Shown here one piece after another: positions 8,509 through 15,771 of a stretch of 64,000 nt of DNA (positions within the stretch are counted from its first letter, which is position 1; each line of letters opens with the position of its first letter). Location: the NCBI RefSeq assembly GCF_043769475.1, contig NZ_CP171729.1, positions 2,666,001 to 2,730,000 of the forward strand, given 5' to 3'. Under the pieces are notes generated by a model. It worked only from the letters and a program-made list of their open reading frames with translations, searched no databases and was not told the origin of the DNA. Origin of the DNA: Allomesorhizobium sp043769475. GTDB lineage: Bacteria; Pseudomonadota; Alphaproteobacteria; Rhizobiales; Rhizobiaceae. The translations under genes and the position numbers were made by a program.

Positions 8509-9716
8509 TGTTCCTCGAAACCGTTCGCCTGGCGCTTATCTCGGTCCGCCGCAACGTGCTGCGCTCCTTCCTGACGCTGCTCGGCATCGTCATCGGCGTG
8601 GCCGCCGTCATCGCCATGATCACGATCGGCTCGGGCACCACCGAGAAGGTCAAGGGCGACATTTCCAAGCTCGGCAGCAATCTTCTCGTCGTGCGGGCCG
8701 CGCGGCCGGACAGGTCCGGCTCGACCTCGTTCACGCCGCCCGCGCTCGACGACAAGGACGTGGCCGGGCTGCGGAGCGGCCTGACCGACGTCAGGGCCGT
8801 ATCCGCCACGGCGCAGCGCCAGGTCCGGGTCGTGTATGGCGCGGAAAACGTCGCCGCAGACGTGAACGGCGCCGATACGGATTATCTCATCGCGCGCGAC
8901 TGGAACGCCGCTTCCGGCCGCGTCTTCACCGAGTCCGAGGTGCGCGGCGGAACCAATGTCTGCGTTGTGGGCGAAACCGTGCGCTCGGAATTCTTCGGAG
9001 CAGGCGATCCCGCCGGGCAGTCTATCCGCGTCGGCCGGATGAGCTGCCGGATCATCGGCGTCCTGGAGCGCAAGGGCACTTCCGGCTTCGGCCAGGATCA
9101 GGACAATGTGGTAGTGATGCCGCTGATCGCTTTCCAGCGCCGCATCGCCGGCGATCGCGATATCGACAGCATCTATGTGTCGGCCGCAGATGGCGTGGCG
9201 ACTTCGACGGTCCAGGCCGACATCGAGACCATCCTGCGCGAGACGCGCCGTATCCCACCCGACGGCGACGACAATTTCCAGGTCCGCGACATGACGCAGA
9301 TCGCCGACGCCATGGCAAGCGCCACCACGACAATGACCGGCATGCTGGGCGCGGTCGCCGCCGTCAGCCTGCTTGTTGGCGGCATCGGCATCATGAACAT
9401 CATGCTGGTCTCGGTGACCGAGCGGACGCGCGAGATCGGCATCCGGCTGGCGATCGGCGCGCACGAGAAGCACATACTGATCCAGTTCCTGGTCGAGGCG
9501 ACGGTGCTGTCGCTGCTCGGCGGCCTGATTGGCATTGCGCTGGGACTGGCCTTGGCGGGCGCAGCGTCGCTGACGCTGTCGATCCCGTTTGCGCCGAGCC
9601 TCGCCGTCATTCTTCTGGCGGTGGGATTTTCCGCGCTGATCGGCATGGTGTTCGGCTTTTTCCCGGCGCTCCGCGGCGCACGGCTGGATCCGATCGACGC
9701 GCTGAGGCATGAGTGA
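8508..9716 (+). CDS. MacB-like ABC transporter permease
   Basis: A 402-residue permease of the MacB/FtsX superfamily. One transmembrane helix near residues 18-42 (LTLLGIVIGVAAVIAMITIG) is followed by a large periplasmic MacB_PCD-like domain (about residues 45-245) and three C-terminal helices. The conserved GGIGIMNIMLVSVTERTREI segment (about residues 288-307) precedes the last helices. The ATG at 8508 overlaps the stop of the ATPase gene. These pumps transmit ATP energy mechanically to the adaptor and channel rather than moving substrate through the membrane helices. Confidence 0.92.
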   Translation: MFLETVRLALISVRRNVLRSFLTLLGIVIGVAAVIAMITIGSGTTEKVKGDISKLGSNLLVVRAARPDRSGSTSFTPPALDDKDVAGLRSGLTDVRAVSATAQRQVRVVYGAENVAADVNGADTDYLIARDWNAASGRVFTESEVRGGTNVCVVGETVRSEFFGAGDPAGQSIRVGRMSCRIIGVLERKGTSGFGQDQDNVVVMPLIAFQRRIAGDRDIDSIYVSAADGVATSTVQADIETILRETRRIPPDGDDNFQVRDMTQIADAMASATTTMTGMLGAVAAVSLLVGGIGIMNIMLVSVTERTREIGIRLAIGAHEKHILIQFLVEATVLSLLGGLIGIALGLALAGAASLTLSIPFAPSLAVILLAVGFSALIGMVFGFFPALRGARLDPIDALRHE

Positions 9717-9733
9717 GGGCAAGCCGCCGGAAC

Positions 9734-9767
9734 TTGAATAGCGATGCGATGTAAACTATAGTTCACA
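9734..9767 (+). promoter_or_regulatory. promoter and palindromic operator of the higBA-type operon
   Basis: A sigma70-like promoter, TTGAAT (9734-9739), 17 nt, TATAGT (9757-9762). An 18-bp palindrome, TGTAAACTATAGTTCACA at 9750-9767 (eight of nine pairs match), covers the -10 element. This fits autorepression by the antitoxin or the complex. The expected transcription start falls on or next to the GTG start codon at 9769. Confidence 0.65.
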
Positions 9768-9768
9768 T

Positions 9769-10059
9769 GTGATCGAAGTCCGGCAGACGACCACATTCTC
9801 AGTTTGGGTGAATGGTCTCCGGGACTCCGAGGCCAGGGCGCGCATAGCGTCCCGTATCGACCGTCTGACCCTTGGCAATTTCGGCGATTCGAAATCGATC
9901 GGCGAAGGCGTAAGCGAACTTCGGATCAACTACGGACCGGGATATCGACTTTACTTTACCAAACGCGGCTCCGTGATCGTCATTCTTCTCTGCGGTGGCG
10001 ACAAGTCCAGTCAGAGTCGCGATATCGCAAGAGCCAAAGGGCACGCGAAGGAGATTTGA
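9769..10059 (+). CDS. RelE/HigB-type toxin (addiction module killer protein)
   Basis: A 96-residue basic protein of the RelE/ParE superfamily, in the subgroup called putative addiction module killer proteins. Visible family features are TTTFSVWVNGLRDSEARARI at the N-terminus, a GEGVSELRINYGPGYRLYF core and a C-terminal LLCGGDKSSQSRDIARA. Members typically cleave mRNA at the ribosome. The start is the GTG at 9769; there is no ribosome binding site because the promoter lies immediately upstream, so the mRNA is probably leaderless. The toxin gene precedes its antitoxin by 2 nt, the HigBA order. Confidence 0.88.
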   Translation: MIEVRQTTTFSVWVNGLRDSEARARIASRIDRLTLGNFGDSKSIGEGVSELRINYGPGYRLYFTKRGSVIVILLCGGDKSSQSRDIARAKGHAKEI

Positions 10060-10061
10060 GG

Positions 10062-10376
10062 ATGGCTCTCGAAACGACCAAATGGGATGCGGCTGACTAT
10101 CTCGACAGCCCCGAAACGATCGCAGCTTATATCGAGGCCGCGCTCGAGGATGGTGATCCGGCGCTCATCACCATAACACTCGGCAGCGTCGCCCGCGCCA
10201 AAGGCATGTCCGAGATCGCCAAGAAGACGGGCGTGACGCGCGAGGGTCTCTACAAGGCGCTGAGCGCGGACGGCGACCCCAAGCTCACGACGTTCCTTAG
10301 CGTGATCAAGAGCCTCGGCCTGCGGCTCAGCGTGAAGCCCGCAAATGAAGCTGACGCGAAAAGCGACGCGGCTTAA
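10062..10376 (+). CDS. HigA-like antitoxin (addiction module antidote)
   Basis: A 104-residue protein with an XRE-type helix-turn-helix in its second half (GMSEIAKKTGVTREGLYKAL, with DPKLTTFLSVIKSLGL after it), the layout of addiction-module antidote proteins paired with HigB-like toxins. It neutralises the toxin and probably represses the operon through the palindrome at 9750-9767. The ATG follows the toxin stop by 2 nt with GAGG just upstream. Its last 50 bases overlap the convergent Nudix gene. Confidence 0.88.
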   Translation: MALETTKWDAADYLDSPETIAAYIEAALEDGDPALITITLGSVARAKGMSEIAKKTGVTREGLYKALSADGDPKLTTFLSVIKSLGLRLSVKPANEADAKSDAA

Positions 10377-11082
10377 TTCGCGAGAAGTGCCAGTCGATCA
10401 TCGGCGGCATGTGCGGCATGAGGCCGTCCGGCAAGTCGCGGGCGTTGCGGATGACGACCGGTTCTTCTATCTCGGGCTCACTCTCGCCGACGACGAAATC
10501 GCGGATGCGTGAAGCGATTGCGTCAGCCGCCTCGTCGAGAAAATAGCGTCGGAAGATGACGGTGCCGCGCTCGGTCGCAAGGACGTAGTGACGCGCGCCG
10601 CGGCGCGCGCCGGAGATGTCGAGGCCGGTTTCCTCCCTCACCTCGCGCACCATGTTGCCGTGTGCATCGACCGCGCCGTCCGGAAAATCCTCCGGCTCGA
10701 ATGACCCCGCCGCGAAATAGACGCGGCCGGCATTGACCGTGTGCGCCGCCATGCGGATCGCCACCAGGGCATTGTCCTTCGTCACCAGCATCGGATGCGC
10801 GAAGGCGTGCGCGGCGGTAGCGACGCGGTCCTTGCGCCAATAGAGGAAGGTCGAATAGCCGACCGCATGGCAACGACCGTAGAGCCGTCCGCCGTCGTAG
10901 CCGAACTCCGACAACAGCACGACGGTGCCGTCGAAGAGTGCCGGCTTGGCGGCGATCTCGCGCTGCCAGTTTTCGGCAATCGCATCCTCCCTGCCCACCT
11001 CAAAGGGGTGCTGCGCTGGATCAAGCCGAACATCGATTTCGTCGACCGGCAGGATGACGCCGAGTGGCAGGGTGAAACTCAA
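10327..11082 (-). CDS. Nudix hydrolase family protein
   Basis: A 251-residue protein. A Nudix box lies near residues 125-148: glycine and acidic residues in GSFEPEDFPDGAVDAHGN followed by the diagnostic REVREETGLD. The N-terminal about 100 residues are not part of the core fold and may define the substrate. Nudix enzymes hydrolyse nucleoside diphosphates linked to another group; which one is unknown here. It is convergent with the antitoxin gene, overlapping it by 50 bp, and lies 10 nt downstream of the EEP gene on the same strand, so the two may be co-transcribed. Confidence 0.8.
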   Translation of the reverse strand: MSFTLPLGVILPVDEIDVRLDPAQHPFEVGREDAIAENWQREIAAKPALFDGTVVLLSEFGYDGGRLYGRCHAVGYSTFLYWRKDRVATAAHAFAHPMLVTKDNALVAIRMAAHTVNAGRVYFAAGSFEPEDFPDGAVDAHGNMVREVREETGLDISGARRGARHYVLATERGTVIFRRYFLDEAADAIASRIRDFVVGESEPEIEEPVVIRNARDLPDGLMPHMPPMIDWHFSRIKPRRFSRQLHLRASR

Positions 11083-11092
11083 CGGGCGCCCC

Positions 11093-12208
11093 TCAGGCGA
11101 CGTCGAGCGTCACGACCACCGGACAGTGGTCGGACGCCTTCGGCCGGTCCCAGCCGGTGCGCGGGTAGCGTCCGGTCTCCTGCCCGGGCGGGAAGATCGT
11201 GCGGTAGGGCTGGCCGCCGCGGATGATATCGGGCAGCACGTGGGCGTTGTGCCGCGCCAGCGCCGGCGACAGGAGAATGTAGTCGAGCTGGCACAGATGC
11301 CGCTCCTCCGGCCCGCGTGTATGATAGAGCGTCCAGCGATCGAGTTCGGGCCGCCTTTCGACGATGTTCTCCGCGAAGCCGTCGGCCACGAGCACGTCCA
11401 CGCTGGTCTCCACGGTCTCGTCGACGACTTCGAACTCGTATCCGCCATGGTCGTTGCCGCCGATCACCACGCGCTGGCGGTAATCGTTCATGTCGCCGCA
11501 GATGGCCCAGTGGCGTTTGCCTGAGTGATCCTTGCCGAAGCGGTTTTCGATGATGCGGCGCACCGCCGAAGCTTCGGCCACCCTTATCGGCATTGAGGAA
11601 TCCCGGCCGGGAACGCCGTTGCGCGGCGAGCCCATCGACTTGAAGTGCACGGAGTAGACCGTCAGCGGCTTGCCGCCAACCTTGACGTCGATCTCCAGGC
11701 AGTCGCGCCGGAAGATTCTTTCGTGCGCCTCGTTGCCGAGTTCCGAAAGCAGCGGGTTGTGCAGCCCGAAATCCTCGAACGTGACATGGGCGTGGCTGGT
11801 CATGCGCACGAATTCGATCGGCTGGCCGTCCTCCGTTTCCTCCCGCATCATCACCGCCACGTCGATGCCGCGCGTGTCGTTGCCGGTGCTGGCGTATTTG
11901 TTGCGGTAGCCATGCCCGACCATCTTGAACAGATAGCCGTATTCGAAGGCCTTGAGCGCCTCCATGTTATCGATCTCCTGCAGGCACAGGATGTCGGCGC
12001 GGGTCTCGGCTATGGCCAGCGCGGTGAGTTGGCGCATGTCGTCTGCATGCGCAATGGCGCGGCCCTGTTCAAGCAGCCGGTATTCGGCCTCGTCCTTGAT
12101 CTGGAACAGCGCCAGCGTCCGGTCCTGGTGAAGATGGTTGCGAAAACCCGAATAATCGAACCTGTTCATCAGGTTCTCGACATTGAAGGTGGCGAGGCGC
12201 AGCGACAT
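11093..12208 (-). CDS. endonuclease/exonuclease/phosphatase (EEP) family protein
   Basis: A 371-residue EEP-fold hydrolase started at the ATG at 12208 (SLRLATFNVENLMNRFDY); a longer frame upstream is a shadow. Motifs are TFNVENL at the N-terminus, LCLQEIDNMEALK near residue 75, GDMNDYR near residue 240 and the C-terminal KASDHCPVVVTL. These carry the metal-binding Asn, Glu, Asp and His of DNase I-like enzymes. No signal peptide is visible. Substrates in this superfamily range from DNA to lipids, so the target is open. The gene is divergent from BA14K. Confidence 0.85.
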   Translation of the reverse strand: MSLRLATFNVENLMNRFDYSGFRNHLHQDRTLALFQIKDEAEYRLLEQGRAIAHADDMRQLTALAIAETRADILCLQEIDNMEALKAFEYGYLFKMVGHGYRNKYASTGNDTRGIDVAVMMREETEDGQPIEFVRMTSHAHVTFEDFGLHNPLLSELGNEAHERIFRRDCLEIDVKVGGKPLTVYSVHFKSMGSPRNGVPGRDSSMPIRVAEASAVRRIIENRFGKDHSGKRHWAICGDMNDYRQRVVIGGNDHGGYEFEVVDETVETSVDVLVADGFAENIVERRPELDRWTLYHTRGPEERHLCQLDYILLSPALARHNAHVLPDIIRGGQPYRTIFPPGQETGRYPRTGWDRPKASDHCPVVVTLDVA

Positions 12209-12280
12209 GCGGCGAGCTTTGCCTGCTCGGCGGGACAATGACAAGGGGCCGTGGCGGCGGACACGGCCGCTGCCGGTTCG

Positions 12281-12306
12281 GGAACCAAATCTGTTCATCC
12301 CCCGTT
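12281..12306 (+). promoter_or_regulatory. EcfG-type general stress promoter for BA14K gene
   Basis: GGAAC at 12281-12285 and CGTT at 12303-12306 are separated by 17 nt, an exact match to the alphaproteobacterial general stress sigma factor consensus. The -10 element is 81 nt before the BA14K start codon. No competing gene is read from this side. Confidence 0.8.
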
Positions 12307-12386
12307 CATCCATCGAACGGCAATCTGCCCTTACTCCGTCGAAAAATGGGGCGTGGGGCCGACCGTTTCGTTTCTGGAGACAGACA

Positions 12387-12935
12387 ATGACACCGAAACT
12401 TTCGTCCTTGCTTCGCTCGGGCCTGATCGCGCTCGGCGTCGCGGCAGGCGTTTCAGCTCCCGCCTTTGCGGTTCCGATCACCGCGGGCCTGAACCCGGCA
12501 GCTGTGCCCGCGGCCCAAGACCGCGGCACCGGCATTATTCTCGTACAGAGGGAATTCCGCGGGGACGGCCGCTACTCTCGCCGAGGGGATGGGCGACGCT
12601 ATTGGCGCCGTCACGGGAGAGATGGTGATCGCTGGCGCGACCGGCGTCATTGGCGGGACGACGATCGCTGGCGCGACCGTCGCCCATGGCGGCGGAACTG
12701 GCGCCGCGATCGAGGTCCGAGCATCTACCTCGACTTCTCCTTCCCGGCCTACCGCTACTATGAACCGCGTTATTACGCGCCGCGCTACTATGCGCCGCGA
12801 CGGGTATATCGCGGCGGCCTGTCGAGCGCCCATGTACAATGGTGCTACGACCGCTACCGGTCCTACAGAGCCTACGACAACACCTTCCAGCCCTATAATG
12901 GTCCGCGCCAGCAGTGCTGGTCGCCCTATAGCTGA
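12387..12935 (+). CDS. BA14K family exported protein
   Basis: A 182-residue protein with an N-terminal signal peptide (LIALGVAAGVSAPAFA, about residues 13-29). A very basic, low-complexity centre rich in Arg, Trp, Asp and Tyr follows (repeats such as RDGDRWRDRRHWRDD). The C-terminal BA14K domain holds AHVQWCYDRYRSYRAYDNTF and two cysteines. BA14K proteins were first described as a Brucella immunoreactive antigen and are common cell-envelope proteins of Rhizobiales; the molecular role is not established. The start at 12387 has CTGGAG 7 nt upstream. A perfect general-stress promoter precedes it. Confidence 0.88.
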   Translation: MTPKLSSLLRSGLIALGVAAGVSAPAFAVPITAGLNPAAVPAAQDRGTGIILVQREFRGDGRYSRRGDGRRYWRRHGRDGDRWRDRRHWRDDDRWRDRRPWRRNWRRDRGPSIYLDFSFPAYRYYEPRYYAPRYYAPRRVYRGGLSSAHVQWCYDRYRSYRAYDNTFQPYNGPRQQCWSPYS

Positions 12936-12963
12936 CAGGGTTCGACATTCGATCCAGATGCAA

Positions 12964-12990
12964 AACGGCGCCTCCGCAAGAGGCGCCGTT
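12964..12990 (+). terminator. rho-independent terminator between BA14K and PilZ genes
   Basis: A perfect 11-bp stem AACGGCGCCTC/GAGGCGCCGTT with a 5-nt loop, 28 nt after the BA14K stop. It is flanked by AA on the left and TTC on the right, so it can serve both the BA14K gene and the convergent PilZ gene. Confidence 0.75.
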
Positions 12991-12999
12991 CTTGATTTC

Positions 13000-13290
13000 C
13001 TATTCGAATTCCACTCCAAGCGCGGCCATCGACCGCCAGCGCACGTGCGCCCTGCGAAACGTGTCGTTGCCGGAGATCAGCACGTCGAACTGTGTTGGAA
13101 GCGAAAACGTCTCGGCAAGCGACAGCAGCGCCCCGTCCGTAGACTGATTGCGAACGACACATTCAAAGGCGCTAAACCCCCTGTTGAACGTCAGCGTAGC
13201 GCCCTTCAGCACACGACGGCGCAGCGTCGCCCGCCGTTCGGAGAATACTTGCCCGTCGATGCCAATGGATTTCTCGGTGATCGGGTTCAT
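13000..13290 (-). CDS. PilZ domain protein
   Basis: A 96-residue single-domain PilZ protein. The c-di-GMP-binding signature is partly present: ERRATLRRRVLK (the RxxxR box) near residue 18 and NQSTDGA ([DN]xSxxG) near residue 48, ending with VRWRSMAALGVEFE. Such stand-alone PilZ proteins are receptors that couple c-di-GMP to motility, polysaccharide or other outputs. AGGAGG lies 7 nt before the ATG at 13290. The diguanylate cyclase at 35.2 kb is the only obvious c-di-GMP synthase in the window; a link is speculation. Confidence 0.85.
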   Translation of the reverse strand: MNPITEKSIGIDGQVFSERRATLRRRVLKGATLTFNRGFSAFECVVRNQSTDGALLSLAETFSLPTQFDVLISGNDTFRRAHVRWRSMAALGVEFE

Positions 13291-13372
13291 GGCACACCTC
13301 CTCGGTTAGCAAGGTGGGCGATGCGAATTGCGTGCCACGCAGGCTGTGCCACGTCGGCACAGGCGGTCCGAG

Positions 13373-13450
13373 GGGGACAGTTTACTTTTTGCCGCCCGCG
13401 CAGATGCGCAACCGCCCCGCCCGTCTGCGGCAAGAAAGTAAGCTGTCCCC
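13373..13450. repeat. REP-like imperfect palindrome downstream of ilvC
   Basis: Arms GGGGACAGTTTACTTT (13373-13388) and AAAGTAAGCTGTCCCC (13435-13450) match at 15 of 16 positions in inverted orientation. The homology continues inward through TTGCCGC and GCGGCAA. The element ends 9 nt after the ilvC stop on the ilvC strand. The form resembles REP/BIME elements mobilised by Y1 transposases; no transposase is nearby. It may also stabilise or terminate the ilvC mRNA. Confidence 0.7.
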
Positions 13451-13459
13451 GCAGTTCCC

Positions 13460-14479
13460 TTAGTTCTTCGCCTTGTCGACCAGCTTGTTCTTCGAGATCC
13501 ACGGCATCATGGCGCGCAGCTTCTCGCCGACTTCCTCGATCTGGTGCGAGTCGTTCATGCGGCGGATGCCCTTGAAGCGGGCGGCGCCAGAACGGTATTC
13601 CTGCATCCATTCCGACGTGAACTTGCCGGTCTGGATGTCCTTCAGCACGCGCTTCATCTCGGCCTTGGTTTCGGCGGTGATGATGCGCGGGCCCGAGACG
13701 TATTCACCCCACTCGGCCGTGTTGGAGATCGAGTAGTTCATGTTGGCGATGCCGCCTTCATAGATCAGGTCGACGATCAGCTTGACCTCGTGCAGGCACT
13801 CGAAATAGGCCATTTCCGGCGCGTAGCCGGCTTCCACCAGCGTCTCGAAGCCGGCGCGGATGAGCTCGACCAGGCCGCCGCACAGCACGACCTGCTCGCC
13901 GAACAGGTCGGTTTCGCACTCTTCCTTGAAGTTGGTCTCGATGATACCGGAACGTCCGCCGCCGACGCCGCAGGCATAGCTGAGGCCGAGTTCAAGCGCG
14001 TTGCCCGAAGCGTCCTGGTGAACGGCGACCAGGCACGGCACGCCGCCGCCTTTCTGATATTCGCCGCGCACTGTGTGGCCGGGGCCTTTCGGCGCGACCA
14101 TCAGCACGTCGACCGTCTTCTTCGGCTCGATCAGGCCGAAATGCACGTTGAGGCCATGCGCGAACGCAATCGCCGCGCCGTCGCGGATGTTGGGGGCGAT
14201 CTCGTCGCGATAGATGTCGGCCTGAAGCTCGTCGGGCGTTGCCATCATCATCAGGTCGGCCCACTTCGCGGCTTCCGCCACGCTCATCACCTTGAGGCCG
14301 TCGGCCTCGACCTTCTTGGCGGTCGCCGAGCCTGCCTTCAGGCCGACCGCGAGTTCCTTGGCGCCGGAATCCTTGAGGTTGAGCGCATGCGCCCTGCCCT
14401 GGCTGCCATAGCCGATGATGGCGACCTTCTTGCCCTTGATCAGATTGAGATCGGCGTCACGATCGTAATAAACGCGCAT
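13460..14479 (-). CDS. ilvC: ketol-acid reductoisomerase (class I)
   Basis: A 339-residue enzyme of valine, isoleucine and leucine synthesis. It rearranges and reduces 2-acetolactate or 2-aceto-2-hydroxybutyrate with NADPH. Residues 18-30 (VAIIGYGSQGRAH) are the dinucleotide-binding loop. The conserved MVAPKGPGHTVR segment lies near residue 128. The acidic Mg-binding residues lie around FGEQVVLCGG and YFECLHEVKLIVDLIYEGG. The length matches the short bacterial class I form. Start ATG at 14479 has AGGAAGGAA upstream. Its product completes the pathway step after ilvBH at 27-29.5 kb; the genes are not in one operon. Confidence 0.98.
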   Translation of the reverse strand: MRVYYDRDADLNLIKGKKVAIIGYGSQGRAHALNLKDSGAKELAVGLKAGSATAKKVEADGLKVMSVAEAAKWADLMMMATPDELQADIYRDEIAPNIRDGAAIAFAHGLNVHFGLIEPKKTVDVLMVAPKGPGHTVRGEYQKGGGVPCLVAVHQDASGNALELGLSYACGVGGGRSGIIETNFKEECETDLFGEQVVLCGGLVELIRAGFETLVEAGYAPEMAYFECLHEVKLIVDLIYEGGIANMNYSISNTAEWGEYVSGPRIITAETKAEMKRVLKDIQTGKFTSEWMQEYRSGAARFKGIRRMNDSHQIEEVGEKLRAMMPWISKNKLVDKAKN

Positions 14480-14520
14480 GTTGTTTCCTTCCTTTGAGTT
14501 TGGTTTAAGTCGAATTTTGT

Positions 14521-14589
14521 GGTGCGTCCTTCGAAGCTCGCTGCGCTCGCACCTCAGGATGAGGGATGCTTGTGCTTGCGTCCCTCATC
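14521..14589. repeat. RIME-like intergenic repeat overlapping the TetR 3' end
   Basis: The segment GTGCGTCCTTCGAAGCTCGC followed by TGCGCTCGCACCTCAGGATG looks like a dispersed palindromic element common between genes of Rhizobiales. A second inverted repeat (GATGAGGGA 14558-14566, TCCCTCATC 14581-14589) sits at its right end. The element supplies the stop codon and last residues of the TetR gene at 14554 and lies just upstream of ilvC. Confidence 0.6.
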
Positions 14590-15228
14590 GCGACTGTCGT
14601 TTGCTCCATAAAGCGCCAGAAACTGCCGCGTCGCCAAGGCCGCGTCGCGGCCGATCTCCGCCTCGGTCAGTTTCAGCCGGTCGCCGAGCAGCAGCCTGAT
14701 CTGTACGTCGCGGGCAACCAGCCCGAAAAAGCTCCGGAAAGCGGTCTCGGCGTCGTCGAATGCGAGCAGGCCCTTGTCGCGCGCCGCTTCCAGCACCGGT
14801 TTCAGCCGCCGCGCCAAGGCTATGCGGCCATTTTCGAGCACGATTGCGCCGAGCCCGTGGCCATCCGACCCGGCGCGGGCGATCGCCACGCGGTTGAGCG
14901 CGATCGAGGTCTCAGAAGAAATCACGCTCAACCAGTCGGAGGCAAAACCGTCCAGGCTCGCCGTCAGCGACGGCAGGTCAATGCGGGCGCGATCGACCGG
15001 CGCGACGCGCACCTTCGACGCCTGCCACTGAACTGTCGCGGTGAGCAGCCCGTCGCGGTCGCCGAACCATTTGTAGAGCGTTTCCTTGGAGCAGCTGGCG
15101 CGCCGCGCGACGGCCGTCATGGTCAGCCGGTCGCCTTCCTCGACGAGCAGGCGCAGAGCCGCGTTCAGGACGTCCTTTTGACGATCCGTCAGCCCGCCGC
15201 CGCCATCGATTTCAAGGCTTGCCTGCAT
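14554..15228 (-). CDS. TetR/AcrR family transcriptional regulator
   Basis: A 224-residue repressor. The N-terminal helix-turn-helix is clear (LTMTAVARRASCSKETLYKW, residues 35-54). The C-terminal ligand domain resembles the AefR-like group. The start at 15228 (MQASLEIDGG) is chosen because the upstream in-frame extension crosses a palindromic operator. The last dozen residues (ending HPSS) are encoded by a repeat element and probably replaced the original C-terminus. The likely target is itself or the VOC gene just upstream. The ligand is unknown. Confidence 0.85.
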   Translation of the reverse strand: MQASLEIDGGGGLTDRQKDVLNAALRLLVEEGDRLTMTAVARRASCSKETLYKWFGDRDGLLTATVQWQASKVRVAPVDRARIDLPSLTASLDGFASDWLSVISSETSIALNRVAIARAGSDGHGLGAIVLENGRIALARRLKPVLEAARDKGLLAFDDAETAFRSFFGLVARDVQIRLLLGDRLKLTEAEIGRDAALATRQFLALYGANDSRDEGRKHKHPSS

Positions 15229-15263
15229 ATCCTGCCCACGTTCGGCAGATCGTAAACTGCCGT

Positions 15264-15278
15264 ACCGTACGTTACGGT
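15264..15278. promoter_or_regulatory. near-palindromic operator upstream of tetR
   Basis: ACCGTACGTTACGGT is a 15-bp inverted repeat with one mismatch beside the central base. It lies 36 bp upstream of the TetR start codon and downstream of the VOC gene stop, as expected for autoregulation. Confidence 0.5.
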
Positions 15279-15327
15279 TCGGCTCTATGCCGCATATTTT
15301 GCCGCAACGCAAGCGCCGTCCGGACAG

Positions 15328-15705
15328 TCAGCGCCGTGCCGGCTCGAAAAGCTCGATGGCGTTGCCGGAGGGATCGTCGAGCAGGATCTGCTTGCCGCCG
15401 TTGCCCACAATGATGTCGCTGCGGAACCGGCATCCCTTCGCCTTCAAATCCGCAACCATCGCTTCCAGATCGTTGCATTCGACCTGAAAGCGGTTCCAGC
15501 CGCCTGGCGCGGGCGTTGCGCCCTCCGGCATCGCCTGGCCTGCCCCGCCGGCTCCCGGACGGTTCAGAAGCAGCCTGAGGTCGCCGCGCGAAAGCGCGGC
15601 AAAACCGGGCGCGGGATGAAAATCGACGCTGAAGCCGAGCATGTCACGATAAAAACCCATCGCCTGCTCGACATCGTTCACGATATAGCGGATCGCAACA
15701 GCCAT
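15328..15705 (-). CDS. VOC family (glyoxalase/dioxygenase superfamily) protein
   Basis: A 125-residue single-domain protein of the vicinal oxygen chelate fold: IRYIVNDVEQAMGFYRDMLG at the N-terminus, NRFQVECNDLEAM in the middle and LLDDPSGNAIELFEPARR at the end, where the last Glu is a usual metal ligand. The reaction is unknown; family members include glyoxalases, dioxygenases and drug-binding proteins. The ATG at 15705 has GGAGGAGG directly upstream, better than the ATG at 15735. It precedes the TetR gene on the same strand by 99 nt. Confidence 0.82.
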   Translation of the reverse strand: MAVAIRYIVNDVEQAMGFYRDMLGFSVDFHPAPGFAALSRGDLRLLLNRPGAGGAGQAMPEGATPAPGGWNRFQVECNDLEAMVADLKAKGCRFRSDIIVGNGGKQILLDDPSGNAIELFEPARR

Positions 15706-15771
15706 GGCCTCCTCCGTAGTTGTCGCCGTAGACATAGCGCGGCGTTCCGGCTTTGTCAGGTTGGCCAGGTG

